Assembly (NCBI GenBank): GCA_036346395.1
Contig: CM070594.1
Coordinates: 30,909,385-30,973,384 of the forward strand
Origin: Hsuehochloa calcarea
Taxonomy: Eukaryota > Streptophyta > Magnoliopsida > Poales > Poaceae
Reading direction: 5' to 3'
Length of the DNA stretch: 64,000 bases
Shown: positions 35,452 through 45,586 of the stretch, in pieces
How positions within the stretch are numbered: the stretch's first letter is position 1
Layout of the letters: each line of letters opens with the position of its first letter
Position numbers and translations under genes: made by a program
The notes under the pieces: generated by a model
Told to the model about the DNA's origin: nothing
What the model saw: only the letters and a program-made list of their open reading frames with translations
The model's database searches: none

Positions 35452-36481
35452 CCGACTCGTAACCGATCCGCAATGATAAATCACCCGATGACGGTTGCAA
35501 TTAGGTGAAACTTTTGATTCTGAACTCCAATCATTATGAAACTTTGCACACACCTTCTATATGCTATTGAGGACCTATTCCAATCGAATATTATGATAAT
35601 TCTTGAAACGATCTTGAGCAATTGCCAATTGATTAACAGAAGGTCTAAAACCGGGCAAGAACGAAAACTTGATCCTAATGCTTGTTCGTGAGAGATTGAT
35701 GATCAAGATGATGCTAGATAGATTCACACATATCACAGCAAGCTAATTCACGTGAAAGAATCAATCACAAACTCGCGAATCAAAGAAAGCCCTAAAAACA
35801 CGAAATTGAAAGCAAGAACGAAAAGAGACTTATCTCAAGCAAACCTTGCATAGATTGATTTCGTGATTGATGCTGGATTACATCCACACCATCATGGATC
35901 AGTAGACAATCAAAGATCACGAAATTCACCACAAACCATCAAGAGCCCTAGCCTCCACCTCAACTCCCCTAAAGACAATTAGGGTTTTGAAACATAAAAA
36001 GGCGAGAGAGAGGGGTGCAGCCACCACCTCCTCCTATTTATAGTGGAGGCCTAGAACTCTCTAGGGTTTGACTCAATTGGGCTCCCGTTAAGGCCCACTA
36101 ACAAACGGGTCACACACGCACGCTTCGCAAAGCGCCGTCTTTAACCTTTTGACCTAAACCGCTTCACCATGCGCCATGGATTCGCCAATAGGTCACCCTT
36201 GTCCATCTTGTGTCACGCTTGAGTCATTAACTCACCCAGATCGCCGATCGCTCGACCTCAACTCTCCAAGTCTAGTCCCGATCCTCCTCGCCGTTGACCG
36301 TCGTTGACCACCAAACTACCTGCACAACCATAGACAAACAAACACGAATTCGGGAACAAGTTCTTCACAACTTGACCCATGTTAGTCAAAACATACATCA
36401 TGCAAATCATATGCCATGAAACCAATGACTTTGACCTAACAAATCAACATCGCCACGGTTGGCGGACGTTCAAGTCAATAC

Positions 36482-36557
36482 CGGTCTGACCGCTCCAGGT
36501 GAGCCGGTCGGACCGCCCCTTGGCCGGCCGGACCGCTCCTCGTGAGCGGCCGGACCG
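36482..36557. promoter_or_regulatory. B LTR palindrome cluster 2 (U3): four 11-mers
   Basis: CGGTCTGACCG at 36482, CGGTCGGACCG at 36505, CGGCCGGACCG at 36525 and 36547; steps 23, 20, 22 bp. About 440-520 bp upstream of the TATA box on the minus strand. Confidence 0.7.
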
Positions 36558-36736
36558 CCCCTTGGGACTTAGCCGAAATTCATACTCCCAAATTCCGAAA
36601 CCTTTTGGAAATTAAAAACGAATAGAACTTCTTACTAGAGACTCCAAAAATTATGAGACCAAGTGCATTGGGATCCCCTCACTTGCCTACAACACCTATT
36701 TTTGGCCCAGCTCGTTTTGAACACTTTTAGATCACG

Positions 36737-36812
36737 CGGTCCGATCGCCCACATGGCCGGTCCGACCGATTTGGGACCGGTCGGATCATTGCAGTAAGGA
36801 CCGGTCGGACCG
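36737..36812. promoter_or_regulatory. B LTR palindrome cluster 3 (U3): four 11-mers
   Basis: CGGTCCGATCG at 36737, CGGTCCGACCG at 36758, CGGTCGGATCA at 36778 and CGGTCGGACCG at 36802; steps 21, 20, 24 bp. About 700-770 bp upstream of the TATA box. Confidence 0.65.
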
Positions 36813-36930
36813 CCTCCCCTGAATACCGTAGCTTTGTCGAAAACACGTGAAACTACAAACCGTAAACGCCATTGCCAATTGTCACATCATCCTAAGATCT
36901 GTAACATATTCCCATGAAATCCACAATTGT

Positions 36931-37301
36931 TACATACAGTTGCTTGCTGAGTCTTTGGCTCATTCTTGCTTTATTGTCTTATTTAGGTAAATGACAAGGA
37001 AGAATGATCTTGTGGAGGGTAGTTCATCACGATGCACTCACTATCATATATCAAACAATTTGAGGACTTTTATTGTCGTTAATTATGACTTATGTTGCAT
37101 TGTAATAAGCCTTCATGGCCTTGTTTACCATATCTTACTGAATTGTTTACTTCCATTTCGTTGATTAAAACTTGATGATGAATACTTGTTTCCATATAAT
37201 CTTAATACTTGCTTCACCTTATCATGCGTTTTTGATGTTATTCAATTGAAGAATAGTGGTTGTAGGTGACATCTTGACTTCCTTATAGTCAGGGTGTTAC
37301 A
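36931..37301 (+). repeat. T 5' LTR, segment 3 of 3
   Basis: It resumes T's LTR after B and parallels 44123-44492, ending GTCAGGGTGTTACA. The three segments join without loss, apart from one extra copy of each 5-bp duplication. Confidence 0.93.
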
Positions 37302-37303
37302 GT

Positions 37304-37315
37304 TGGTATCAGAGC
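37304..37315 (+). other. T primer binding site (iMet tRNA)
   Basis: TGGTATCAGAGC, 2 bp after the 5' LTR. About the first 100 bp that follow are shared with D. Confidence 0.93.
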
Positions 37316-37481
37316 GGGCTTCAGTTCCGTGGTAATAATATTAAAATGACACACTGTGCACAATAGGAAGGGTTGGGTAAACCATTGTTTTTCCGCAATT
37401 GCTTGGTTATGTCCCCATTTATTTTGTTTATCAGTTCGTTGAGCTAAGTATTTGATTTTCGTTCTGTTGTGTTGTTCTTAG

Positions 37482-38800
37482 ATGGCAAGAGGTAGAGGCC
37501 GTGGTCGTGGTCGCCCACCGACCCGTAGTGGTGGTCGTGGCCGCGTCCGCAGCTACATCGCCTTCGTCTCAAGGGTTGGTCGGTGCCGGTATCGAGGAGA
37601 TTGCCTCACCGCGCCTCGGCTGTCGAGCCACCGCCGCAATGATCTCATTCGAACCTAATCGGGAGAATCAACAACTCGCCAACAATTGCAGCGGCCATTC
37701 CTGTCGCCGCACTGTGGCGGAACTTCTTGTCGCATCGCTCCACCCGAGGCTAGAATGAGCCTCCGTGAGTGGATGTCGCCGCCGACACTTTTGACGGAGC
37801 ACACACCGGTTCAGCCGCGGATGGTTGAGGTACATGGAGCGCCGCTTGGAGCCTTAGAGTCGCATCCGCGAAGAAGCGCGATTTGTGGCCTTCACCAAGG
37901 GCCAGCCGACATCTCAGTGGGAAGGGGTCCCGCCTTCCGTGACTCCAGTGCAGGTCTTGTTACTTGGGAGGTTTTTGTGGAGAGGTTCAGATACGCTTTA
38001 TCCCGACTCCTTCATCGAGAAGATGGAGCAATCACTCGACCTTTGTGCAAGAAAAATGTCAGATATCGAGTATGAGGCCGGATTTAATAATCTGTGCGCT
38101 TTGTCCCACCGTGGTAAGTGATGATAAAGAGAAGGCTAAGAGGTTCCGCGGGGCCTCAATCAGAGTACCGCCAGACTCGGGAGCAACAGTCTCGTGACTT
38201 TAGCTCGGTGGTTGAGCGAGCTAGAGGATGGAGTTGGAAAGAGCTCCTTCGCCGCAAGGGCATGTTGCTAGTGGTTCTGCTGTTCTCGGTGGATCCGGCA
38301 AAGGCGAGCGGAGTTTCGTGGAGGTGGTGGGTCTTTTCAACCCACCGCTAAGAGGTTTCACAAGAACCAACCCTCCCGTCTGGTTCAAAGAAGGGCGCCT
38401 TCTTCTTCGACGCCACGTTCTTCATCTTTCGCCCCGCCATTGCGTCTGCTCTGTGTCGTGGCATGAAGTGTTTTCGTGTGGTGATGGACATCGAGCTTGA
38501 ATGTTCCTTCAAGGAACATGCGGCGATGTGGCCGGAGGGCCACAAGTCCTCGCAGTGCAAGCAAAATCCAGCTAGTATCATCAAATGGGAAGCCGTCCCA
38601 GCGGCTTCATCCTCCGGCTTCCACAGAGGTTCGGGCCAGACTGACGGCGGCCTCGCACCACAAGACCCTCCAAAGATGGGGTCCACCGCAGCTTTTACTC
38701 CGGCGCCTCTGCGGGTTCTATTGGAATCCCGCACCTTCTCGCACCTCCGCTGCTTGTTCCTCCAAAGAGCTGTTTCAGCTTTCCGTCGCAGAGTGTCGGT
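37482..38800 (+). pseudogene. gag: T Gag, heavily frameshifted
   Basis: The start ATG at 37482 opens MARGRGRGRGRPPTRSGGRG, a basic leader common in Tekay/Del Gag. WEGVPPSVTPVQ and LYPDSFIEKMEQ lie near 37885-38035. A CCHC knuckle is recognisable at about 38466-38512 (TGTTTTCG.TGTGG...GGACATCGAGC...TGT) but split by base losses. No frame longer than about 130 codons survives. It should encode capsid and nucleocapsid. The density of frameshifts, far higher than in the integrase 3 kb away, fits read errors at CAG/CGG motifs as well as decay. Confidence 0.7.
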
Positions 38801-38859
38801 CGTCTTCCTGCCCGTGCATCGTGGGTCTACGCCATGCCCACCCTCGAGACCTTGGGACG

Positions 38860-39390
38860 TCCCGATGTGGTGATGTGTACTTTACTTGTGGATTCGCATG
38901 ATGCCTTTGTACTGCTTTGATTCGGGGCTACTTACTGCTCGTGTCTTTGGAGTTTGTTAGAAAAGTGGGTTTGAGTTTTCACTTATTTCGAGTCATGGTA
39001 GTCGGCTCCCGGGGACTTATTTCTAGCTCTACCGTCTGGTCCTTGGATGTTCTATACCGATAGATGATGAGGTTTTCACTGCGAATCTTATGGTTATTCA
39101 ATTGGCACCATTCGATGTTATTCGGTATGGACCGGTTATTCCAATACCGTGCCAAGATTTGTTGTTTCGGAAGACGGTGACCTTGCTAGCTCCTTCCGTG
39201 AAGAACGGTATTCGAGGCGCGCACCGTCTCGATTCAAGATTTGTATTGGCTAATCTATTCCTAGCCGTCGTGCATCGACCATCGGATTACTTTGCTCCTC
39301 AATGAAAAGACCGATTCTTTGCGTATTTGAGGAGATTCCAGCCAGAAGGAGTTTTCCGATGTCTTTCCTATAGAACTTCCTAATGCCTCC
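38860..39390 (+). pseudogene. pol: T aspartic protease and linker to RT
   Basis: The active site DSGAT is at 38919-38933, preceded by VDSHDAFVL in another frame. FVRKVGLSFH-type and NLMVIQLAPFDVI (39090 onwards) follow, as in Tekay/Del retropepsins. It would cut the polyprotein. Frameshifts flank the active site. Confidence 0.7.
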
Positions 39391-40193
39391 GTGAGGAAAG
39401 TGGAGTTCGGATTGATCTTGTTCCGAACTCGCCTTTGTCCAAGTCTCCTTACCGCTTGGCTCGCCATTTCAGAAGAATTGAAGAAACAATTGGACGACCT
39501 GCTGTCCAAAGGTATGATTCAACAGAGCGACGCCTTGGGGGGCGCTTTGTTCTTTTTATTAAGAAGAAAGATGGCACCGGCGTATGTGTATAGATTATCT
39601 AAGCGCTTAATTAGGCGATCGTGAAGAACAAATATCCTTTGCCTCGCATTGATGATCTTTTCGACCACTTGAAAGGAGCCGAATATTTTCTAAGATTGAT
39701 CTCCAATCGGGTTATAATCGATTCGAGTTCGTGAGCGTGATATTGAGAAAACGGCTTTCTACAAGGTATGGTCATTATGAGTATAAAGTTATGTCTTTCG
39801 GACTAACGAATGCTCCTCAGCTTTTCATGGAAGCCATGAATGATGTCGCATCAATACCTTGATGATTTCGTTGTGGTATTCATAGATGATATCTTGATTT
39901 ATTCCAAGACAGAGGAGGATCACACCCACCATTTGCGGTTGGTACTTGAAACTTTAAGAGAGAATCAATTCTATGCCAAGCTGAAGAAATGTGAGTTCTG
40001 GATTTCTGAAGTTGGATTTTTGGGTCACGTTATTAATCAGAAGGGTATTTCAGTTGATCCTAGTAAGATTTCGACAGTGGTTGAGTGGAAGAGACCAACC
40101 AATGTTAAAGAAGTAAGGAGTTTTTTGGGTTTAGCTGGCTATTACCGGCGGTTTGTGGAGGGTTTTTCAACCATTGCTAAACCGATGTCCTAG
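39391..40193 (+). pseudogene. pol: T reverse transcriptase, frameshifted
   Basis: Blocks in order: LKKQLDDLLSKGMIQ (about 39480), KKDGT region (about 39565), KYPLPRIDDLFDHL (about 39635), SKIDLQSGYNR (about 39700), FGLTNAP (about 39795), then the open frame 39840-40193 with catalytic FIDD at 39879-39890, KLKKCEFWISEVGFLGHVI and VRSFLGLAGYYRRFV. A classic gypsy RT. At least four frameshifts upstream of FIDD. Confidence 0.85.
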
Positions 40194-40815
40194 TTGACAC
40201 AAAAAGGTGTTAGGTTCCAGTGGTTTGATGCTTGTGAGCGCAGTTTTTGCTCTTTGAAAGATAGATTAGTGACTGCTCCAATTCTTACTCTTCATGAGCC
40301 TGGGAAGAGATTCACTATCTATTCGACATCGCCCATAGTTGGACTTGGTTGTGTACTCATGCAGATGGTAAAGTGATTGCCTATGCATCGAGACACCAAG
40401 AAGCATGAATGTAATTATCCCACCCATGATCTAGAGCTTGTCGCGGTGATTCATGCTTTGAAGATCTGGCGGCCATTATTTGTAATGGCGAATCTTGTGA
40501 TGTGTTCACCGATCACAAGAGCCCGAAATACATCTTTACCCGTAAGGACTTGAACTTGAGATGAGGAGATGGCTAGAGTTGATCAAGGACTATGATCTTA
40601 CTATTCAGTACCATCCCGGCAAGGCTAATGTGGTAGCCGACGCCTTGAGTCGCAAGGCGACACCTCCTATCCTCAGTTGTCTTATTGCTGACTTTGAGCG
40701 TATGGATATTTCCTTCTGCTTTGCGGGTACCGCACAGACCGAGACTCAGTTGATTTTAGAGTCAGCCCTTCCGGATCGGGTGCGAGTAGCACAAAGAAGA
40801 AGATCGATGCTCTAA
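40194..40815 (+). pseudogene. pol: T RNase H
   Basis: Opens LTQKGVRFQWFDACERSF after an amber codon at 40191 that separates it from RT. Continues to APILTLHEPGKRFTIYS; the usual DAS is altered. Then LELVAVIHALKIW-type text, DHKSP (about 40512) and LIKDYDLTIQYHPGKANVVA with DALSRKA (40561 onwards). It removes the RNA template strand. Two or three frameshifts. Confidence 0.82.
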
Positions 40816-40896
40816 CGAGTGAGGAAGCGTTGCTCGAGGGCAAGCAATGTCACTTGGTGTGGATAAGTTTGATTCTTTGCGATTTAAAGGACGCCT

Positions 40897-42261
40897 TTGT
40901 GTGCCACAGAGTCTCGTGTTAAATTGGAGATTTTGAAAGAGGCCCATCGATTTTATACCGTACATCCTGGGGAGACCAAGATGTACAAAGATTTAAAGAA
41001 AAGTTTCTGGTGGAAACGGATGAAAATTGATATCGCACAGTATGTGGCTTCTTGTGGGGTGTGCCAGCGGGTCAAGGCTGAGCACAAGCGACCAGCAGGA
41101 CTGTTGCAACCCTTGGAGGTACCAGTTTGGCCATGGGACGATATATCTATGGATTTTGTGGTTGGTTTACCTCGCACGCAGCGAGGAAAGGATGCCATTT
41201 GGGTTATTGTGGACCGGTTCAGTAAGTCTGCACATTTCATTCCTATTCGTACAACCAATTCGGCAAGCGATTTGGCTCCTCTTTATGTACGAGAAATTGT
41301 GCGTTTGCACGGAGTGCCAAAGACCATTGTTTCTGACCGAGATGCCAAGTTCGTTTCCAAATTCTGGGAAAGTTTGCAGAGTGCATTGGGCACACAACTC
41401 CGTCTTAGCACAACCTTTCATCCCCAAACAGATGGACAGTCTGAGCGCACTATTCAGACATTAGAAGACATGCTCAGGTGTTGTGTTTTATCCTGGAAAG
41501 GGAATTGGGAAGAGCATTTAGCCTTGGCAGAGTTTGCTTATAACAACAGTTATCATTCCAGTATTCGAGCTGCACCTTACGAGGTTCTTTATGGGCGTAA
41601 GTGCAGATCCCCGTTGTGCTGGGATGAGGTGGGAGAGCGGGCAGTCTTGGGTCCCGACTGGGTTCAGCAGACAGTGGCTAGAGTGGCAGAGGTTAGGCAG
41701 AATTTGTTGGCTGCCCAGAGCCGATAGAAGAGCTACGCTGATGTCAGAAGACGAGATTTGGAATTCGAGGTGGGAAACGAAGTTCTGTTGAGAGTATCGC
41801 CATCTAAAGGCGTAGTGCGTTTCGGTACCAAAGGAAAGATTAGTCCAAGGTATGTTGGACCCTTCCCAATCGTGGCACGAATTGGGAAGCTAGCTTACCG
41901 TTTGGACCTTCCTGATTCTATGAGTGGGGTTCACAACGTGTTTCATGTTTCGATGCTGAGAAAGTTTCTGAGAGACCCAGATCATGTCATTCCTTTGGAG
42001 CCTTTGATTGTCAACCAAGACCTTACCTTCGAGTCCCGGCCAGTGAAGATATTAGAAGAATCAGAACGGGTTCTGAGGAATAAGACCCTAAAGTATGTCA
42101 AAGTTCTTTGGTCTCATCAGACTGAGAGAGAGGCCACTTGGGAGTTGGAGTCCCGCATGCGAGAGCAATACCCCGACCTGTTTGTCTCAGGTAACTACCT
42201 AAGTTGTTCATCTATCTTTCTCGAAGTTTGTTGCGTAGATTCGAGGTCGAATCTTTTCTAA
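40897..42261 (+). pseudogene. pol: T integrase with C-terminal chromodomain, one stop codon
   Basis: The best preserved coding part. The frame 40897-41727 has an HHCC finger (HPGETKMYKDLKKSFWW...CGVC), the first Asp in DISMDFVVGLP, the second in VSDRDAKFVSKFW and Glu in DGQSERTIQTL, a complete DDE core. A TAG at 41725-41727 ends it. The same frame continues from 41728 through GPFPIVARIGKLAYRLDLP (GPF/Y module), VFHVSMLRKFLRD and a chromodomain (about 42040-42190: PVKILEESERVLRNK, YVKVLW, EATWELESRM). Chromodomains of chromovirus integrases are known to steer integration towards modified histones. Confidence 0.9.
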
Positions 42262-42266
42262 GGGGG
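42260..42266 (+). other. T polypurine tract
   Basis: AAGGGGG then TTAGAA directly before the 3' LTR; D has the same tract (TAAGGGGGATAGAG on its minus strand). Confidence 0.8.
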
Positions 42267-42272
42267 TTAGAA

Positions 42273-44492
42273 TGTAATACCTCATTTATCCGGTTAGGTT
42301 GTATCGTTGTATTTGTCTGGGAATTTTATTCGAAAACGAGATTTACAACTCTTCGGAAACGGTTCGGTAGAAAGAAAGTGGTCGGAGAGAGTAAAAGAAA
42401 TTGTTTTCATCGGAAAATTCCAATCTTCGGGGGGGGGGGGTATTTGTTATTGCCAGACAACCTGGGCCGCAGTTCGCGACCCAGGTGGCCCATGAGGGGG
42501 CCGGTCGGCCCATGTAGGGGCCGGCCAAAAGGCCAAAAGGGGGGGGCACCACTTCCCCCAAACCCTAGTGCCTCCTCCTCCCTCCCCCAAGCCGCCACCT
42601 TCTTCCCCCTCTCCCCCACACGGCGCAGCACCTCCTCCTAGGCGCCTCCTCCTCCGGTGGTGGCCGCCATTGGTGTTCCCCTGGAGCTGCACCCCCGATC
42701 CTCCACGTCTTCCCCTTCGGTTCTTCCATCGCCGGGCTCCCGCGAGGTCGCTGTTTTGGGGCCGGCCATTGAAGGAGAGGGGAAGCCTTCGGGAAGTTGA
42801 TCCTCATCGTTCTTCGGGTCTACAAGGGTAACGAGAGACCCCATCGCTGTTTGATTGCGTTAGAGTTGTCGATTCAATGATTTTGGTAGTACCGCTTAAT
42901 CTCTGTCAGTAGATCGGTTCTGTACAGAATGTTGCAACTCGGTTTTGGATGTCTTAGAGGCAGAATTGGATGTCTTCTCCTTCTAGAGATTTGTTCCTTA
43001 TTTCATTAGCTTTCTTTTGGCACCTGGATCACGAATTTTCACCCAGTATATTAAAAGTTATGACTGTTTTACTACGTAGTGGTCTGTCTGTCAGAAATGT
43101 TGGTTATAGTCGGTTGCACCTAGGTTTTGATCTAGTTAGAGTCCGAATCAGGTCGACCACCCAACTAGGTTTTTGAAGATAATTTCACCATCTTTCCAGG
43201 ATGATAAAAATCACTTTATTTGGATCAGTGGTTTAAAAGTTCGAGCATTTTCTTTAGGGCTGTTCTGAATTCTGGACAGACTGCAGTTAAAGTTTTTCAT
43301 TGGATGGTTAGACCTCTGTATTGGCCGAATTAGAGTTTACCATCAACTAGAGTTTTGTAGCCAGTTAAGGTAAGAAAATTTGAGCACTGGTTTCAGGTCT
43401 TTTGGACTTACGGTTTTTTATTGGTGAATTTTTTAGTAAAACTGCCAGATTAGGGATAATAGAAATGTTTGGGTAAATTGATCAAATTGAACTTTTATTT
43501 GGTTAGTTTGACTAGAGATTGAGGGAGGACTCGTGTAGCATTGCCATATTCGTTTGCCTTTATTTCGATTATGTTATATTGTAGGCGGTGAAGCGGTGAG
43601 TGGAGGGGTATCTCAATTACCTCCTAACCCGTTCTGTAGTGGCGAGCAAGTAATTTGTATTCTATGATTGATGCCATGTATGATGTGTGAATGCATGATT
43701 ACATTTGTTCGTATTTGTAGATGAATGCCATGTGTTCTTTTCATTTATGAGTACAATTCAATATTGACATGGGATCACATCATGACATGCATACATTACT
43801 TTTGTAAGACCCATCAATTCCAGCATGGGCACTTGAAATCCCATCAATTCCAAGATGGGTACGTGAGTCCACCATTCCAATGTGGGTCACGTTACGTGAG
43901 TCCACCATTCCAATGTGGGCCACGTTGGACGGTCGTATGAAACGTTCTTCATACGATTACTTTAAGTGAACACCGACGGGTGATTCACTCGCTATACCGG
44001 TATATGCTGAAATATGTCCATTTCCTTCAATGCACCATTCCACTTCATCCATTCATAAATTCGTTTCCAGTAAATGTTCCAATTATGATTGTGATATATT
44101 GTTCAAAGTATGTTTGATTGTTACATACAGTTGCTTGCTGAGTCATTGCCTCATTCTTGCTTTATTGTCTTATTTTGGTAAATGACAAGGAAGAATGATA
44201 TTGTGGAGGATAGTTCATCACGATGCACTCACTATCATATATCAAACAATTTGAGGACTTTTATTGTCGTTAATTATGACTTATGTTGCGTTGTAATAAG
44301 CCTTCATGGCCTTGTTTACCATATCTTACTGAATTGTTTACTTCCATTTCGTTGATTAAAACTTGATGATGAATACTTGTTTCCATATAATCTTAATACT
44401 TGCTTCACCTTATCATGCGTTTTTGATGTTATTCAATTGAAGAGTAGTGGTTGTAGGTGACATCTTGACTTCCTTATAGTCAGGGTGTTACA
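42273..44492 (+). repeat. T 3' LTR (2,220 bp, intact)
   Basis: TGTAATACC...GTGTTACA, followed by the target duplication ACCGT (44493-44497). It contains a G run at about 42429-42440, a GC-rich tract to about 42800, a 68-codon frame at 42970-43176 shared by all T and D LTRs, and a four-unit diverged array at about 43808-43926. Confidence 0.95.
43808..43926 (+). repeat. Four diverged ~30-bp units in T LTR
   Basis: The last two are near-identical 33-mers (43861-43893 and 43894-43926; ACGTGAGTCCACCATTCCAA...). The first two start CCCATCAATTCCA. Each unit can form a small stem (CCCAT/ATGGG or CCAC/GTGG). Present also in the 5' LTR (13167-13292) and reversed in D. Confidence 0.75.
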
Positions 44493-45000
44493 ACCGTTGC
44501 AAGGGAATGGGACACGTCATGAAGGACTGCCCAAGTCAGCGAGCATACCTTGCCACTACAGACGGTGGATATGTAAGTACTAGTGATATTGAGGATGAAT
44601 ATGTACTTGCGGCTAACATTGCGGTGGAGGAGACGCAGATGCGGTGATGATGCCGATGGTGTAGAGGAACAAGTAGCTCTTGACACCGAGTATCATATGA
44701 GCCTTGTTGCGCAACGAGTCTTGCGCACAAGTGGAGAGAGCGGAGCAAAATCAACGGCATAACTTGTTTCAAACCAGATTTCTTGTGAAGGACAGAGCTG
44801 CAGAGTCATCATTGATGGAGGGAGTCGCAACAACCTTGCCACCCGAGATGGTCGAGAAGCTTGGCTTGACCACACAACCACACCCACGTCCCTACTACAT
44901 CCAATGGTTCAATTCGTGTGGTAAGTTAAAGGTAAACAAAGTTGTGAGCGTGCAATTTTCAATTTGGTAATTACAAAGATAGTTCTGATTTTGATATAGT
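44493..45000 (+). pseudogene. gag-pol: H zinc knuckle (second half) and aspartic protease
   Basis: It opens with the missing half of the knuckle begun at 640-649: KGMGHVMKDCPSQRAY. A stretch typical of these elements (GGYVSTSDIEDEYVLAANIA) follows. The protease has IIDGGS with catalytic Asp at 44814-44816, then MVEKLGLTTQPHPRPYYIQW in a shifted frame. It would process H's polyprotein. Two to three frameshifts. Confidence 0.85.
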
Positions 45001-45004
45001 ACCA

Positions 45005-45586
45005 ATGCAAGCATGCTCTTTATTGCTCGGTAGGCCTTGGATATATGACAATGATGTTTTGCACCATGGTAGAGCTAATACCTACTCGTTCTTCCACAAG
45101 GGTAAGAAGATTAAGTTATTGCCTTTGACACCAGCTGAGATTTTGAAAGATGAAGAAGAGCGCACTAAAAATGAAAGAACAACCGATAAGCATGATTCTG
45201 AAAATCAGCAAGTAGCAAAACGTGTTTTCCCACCTAAAAGGGAGAAAGTGGCGTCTAGTCCTAAGTCTGAGGGGATTAAATTGAAGGGATGTGTTGTGAT
45301 TGCCACTAAATCTGAACTTGCTGAAATTTGTGATAATGAGTTGCCATGCTATGCTTTGATATGCAAAAATGTCTTATACTCGCTTGAGGATATAGCTAGC
45401 TCTTTGCCTCCTGCTGTTGTTAACCTTTTGCAGGAGTATGTGGATGTATTCCCAGCTGAGGTACCCCCGGGATTACCACCTATTCGAGGGATAGAGCATC
45501 AAATTGATTTGATCCCAGGAGCGACTTTGCCAAACCGTGCTGCATATAGGACCAATCCAGAGGAGACTAAGGAAATTCAGCGATAA
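45005..45586 (+). pseudogene. pol: H protease C-terminus and linker to RT
   Basis: An open frame of 193 codons: MQACSLLLGRPWIYDNDVLHH (conserved end of the gypsy protease), HKGKKIKLLPLTPAEIL, a charged variable linker, then YVDVFPAEVPPGLPPIRGIE and IPGATLPNRAAYRTNPEE, the N-terminus of RT. A TAA at 45584-45586 interrupts it shortly before the RT palm frame at 45653. Confidence 0.88.

Larger units (their letters stand above)
13488..36925 (-). mobile_element. B: Ty1/copia element, nested in T 5' LTR and split by C
   Basis: LTRs are 13488-15266 and 35124-36925, with ends TGTTGGACCG...ATCCACA as read on +. The target duplication ATTGT is exact at 13483-13487 and 36926-36930. On the minus strand: primer site, Gag, CCHC knuckle, five-CxxC coiled-coil region, [C inserted], protease, integrase, RT, RNase H, 1.8-kb spacer, polypurine tract. 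Without C the element is about 10.7 kb, like A (11.0 kb), and related to it throughout. RT and integrase blocks are more legible than in A but frameshifted. Confidence 0.92.
35124..36925 (-). repeat. B 5' LTR (1,802 bp)
   Basis: The better preserved B LTR, ends TGTTGGACCG...ATCCACA on +. The TATA box is on the minus strand at 36035-36043. Three palindrome clusters are at 35334-35451, 36482-36557 and 36737-36812. The target duplication ATTGT follows at 36926-36930. Confidence 0.94.
650..44492 (+). mobile_element. T: Ty3/gypsy chromovirus (Tekay/Del-like), nested in H
   Basis: T is a full-length LTR retrotransposon carrying all of A, B and C inside its 5' LTR. LTR ends are TGTAATACC...GTGTTACA. 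The 5-bp duplication ACCGT is exact at 645-649 and 44493-44497. Without insertions the 5' LTR sums to about 2.19 kb against 2,220 bp for the intact 3' LTR. The interior (37302-42272) has an iMet primer site, gag, protease, RT, RNase H, integrase with C-terminal chromodomain, and a polypurine tract. Gag and RT are frameshifted; integrase has one in-frame stop. Chromodomain and motif wording place it among chromoviruses, most like Tekay/Del; the clade name is from memory, not a tree. Confidence 0.9.

Noticed and set aside
35334..36812. CRISPR-like array
   Set aside because: The repeats are 11 bp with ~10-bp spacers, inside a plant LTR, present in both LTR copies; no cas genes and not prokaryotic.
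37501..38901. Several overlapping open frames rich in Pro, Arg and Ser
   Set aside because: They are alternate frames of T's GC-rich Gag; the +1 reading with MARGRGRGRG and the CCHC knuckle explains the region.
42407..42844. Gly/Pro-rich frames in the T LTR GC tract
   Set aside because: Low-complexity readings of a GC-rich LTR segment on both strands; no evidence of coding.
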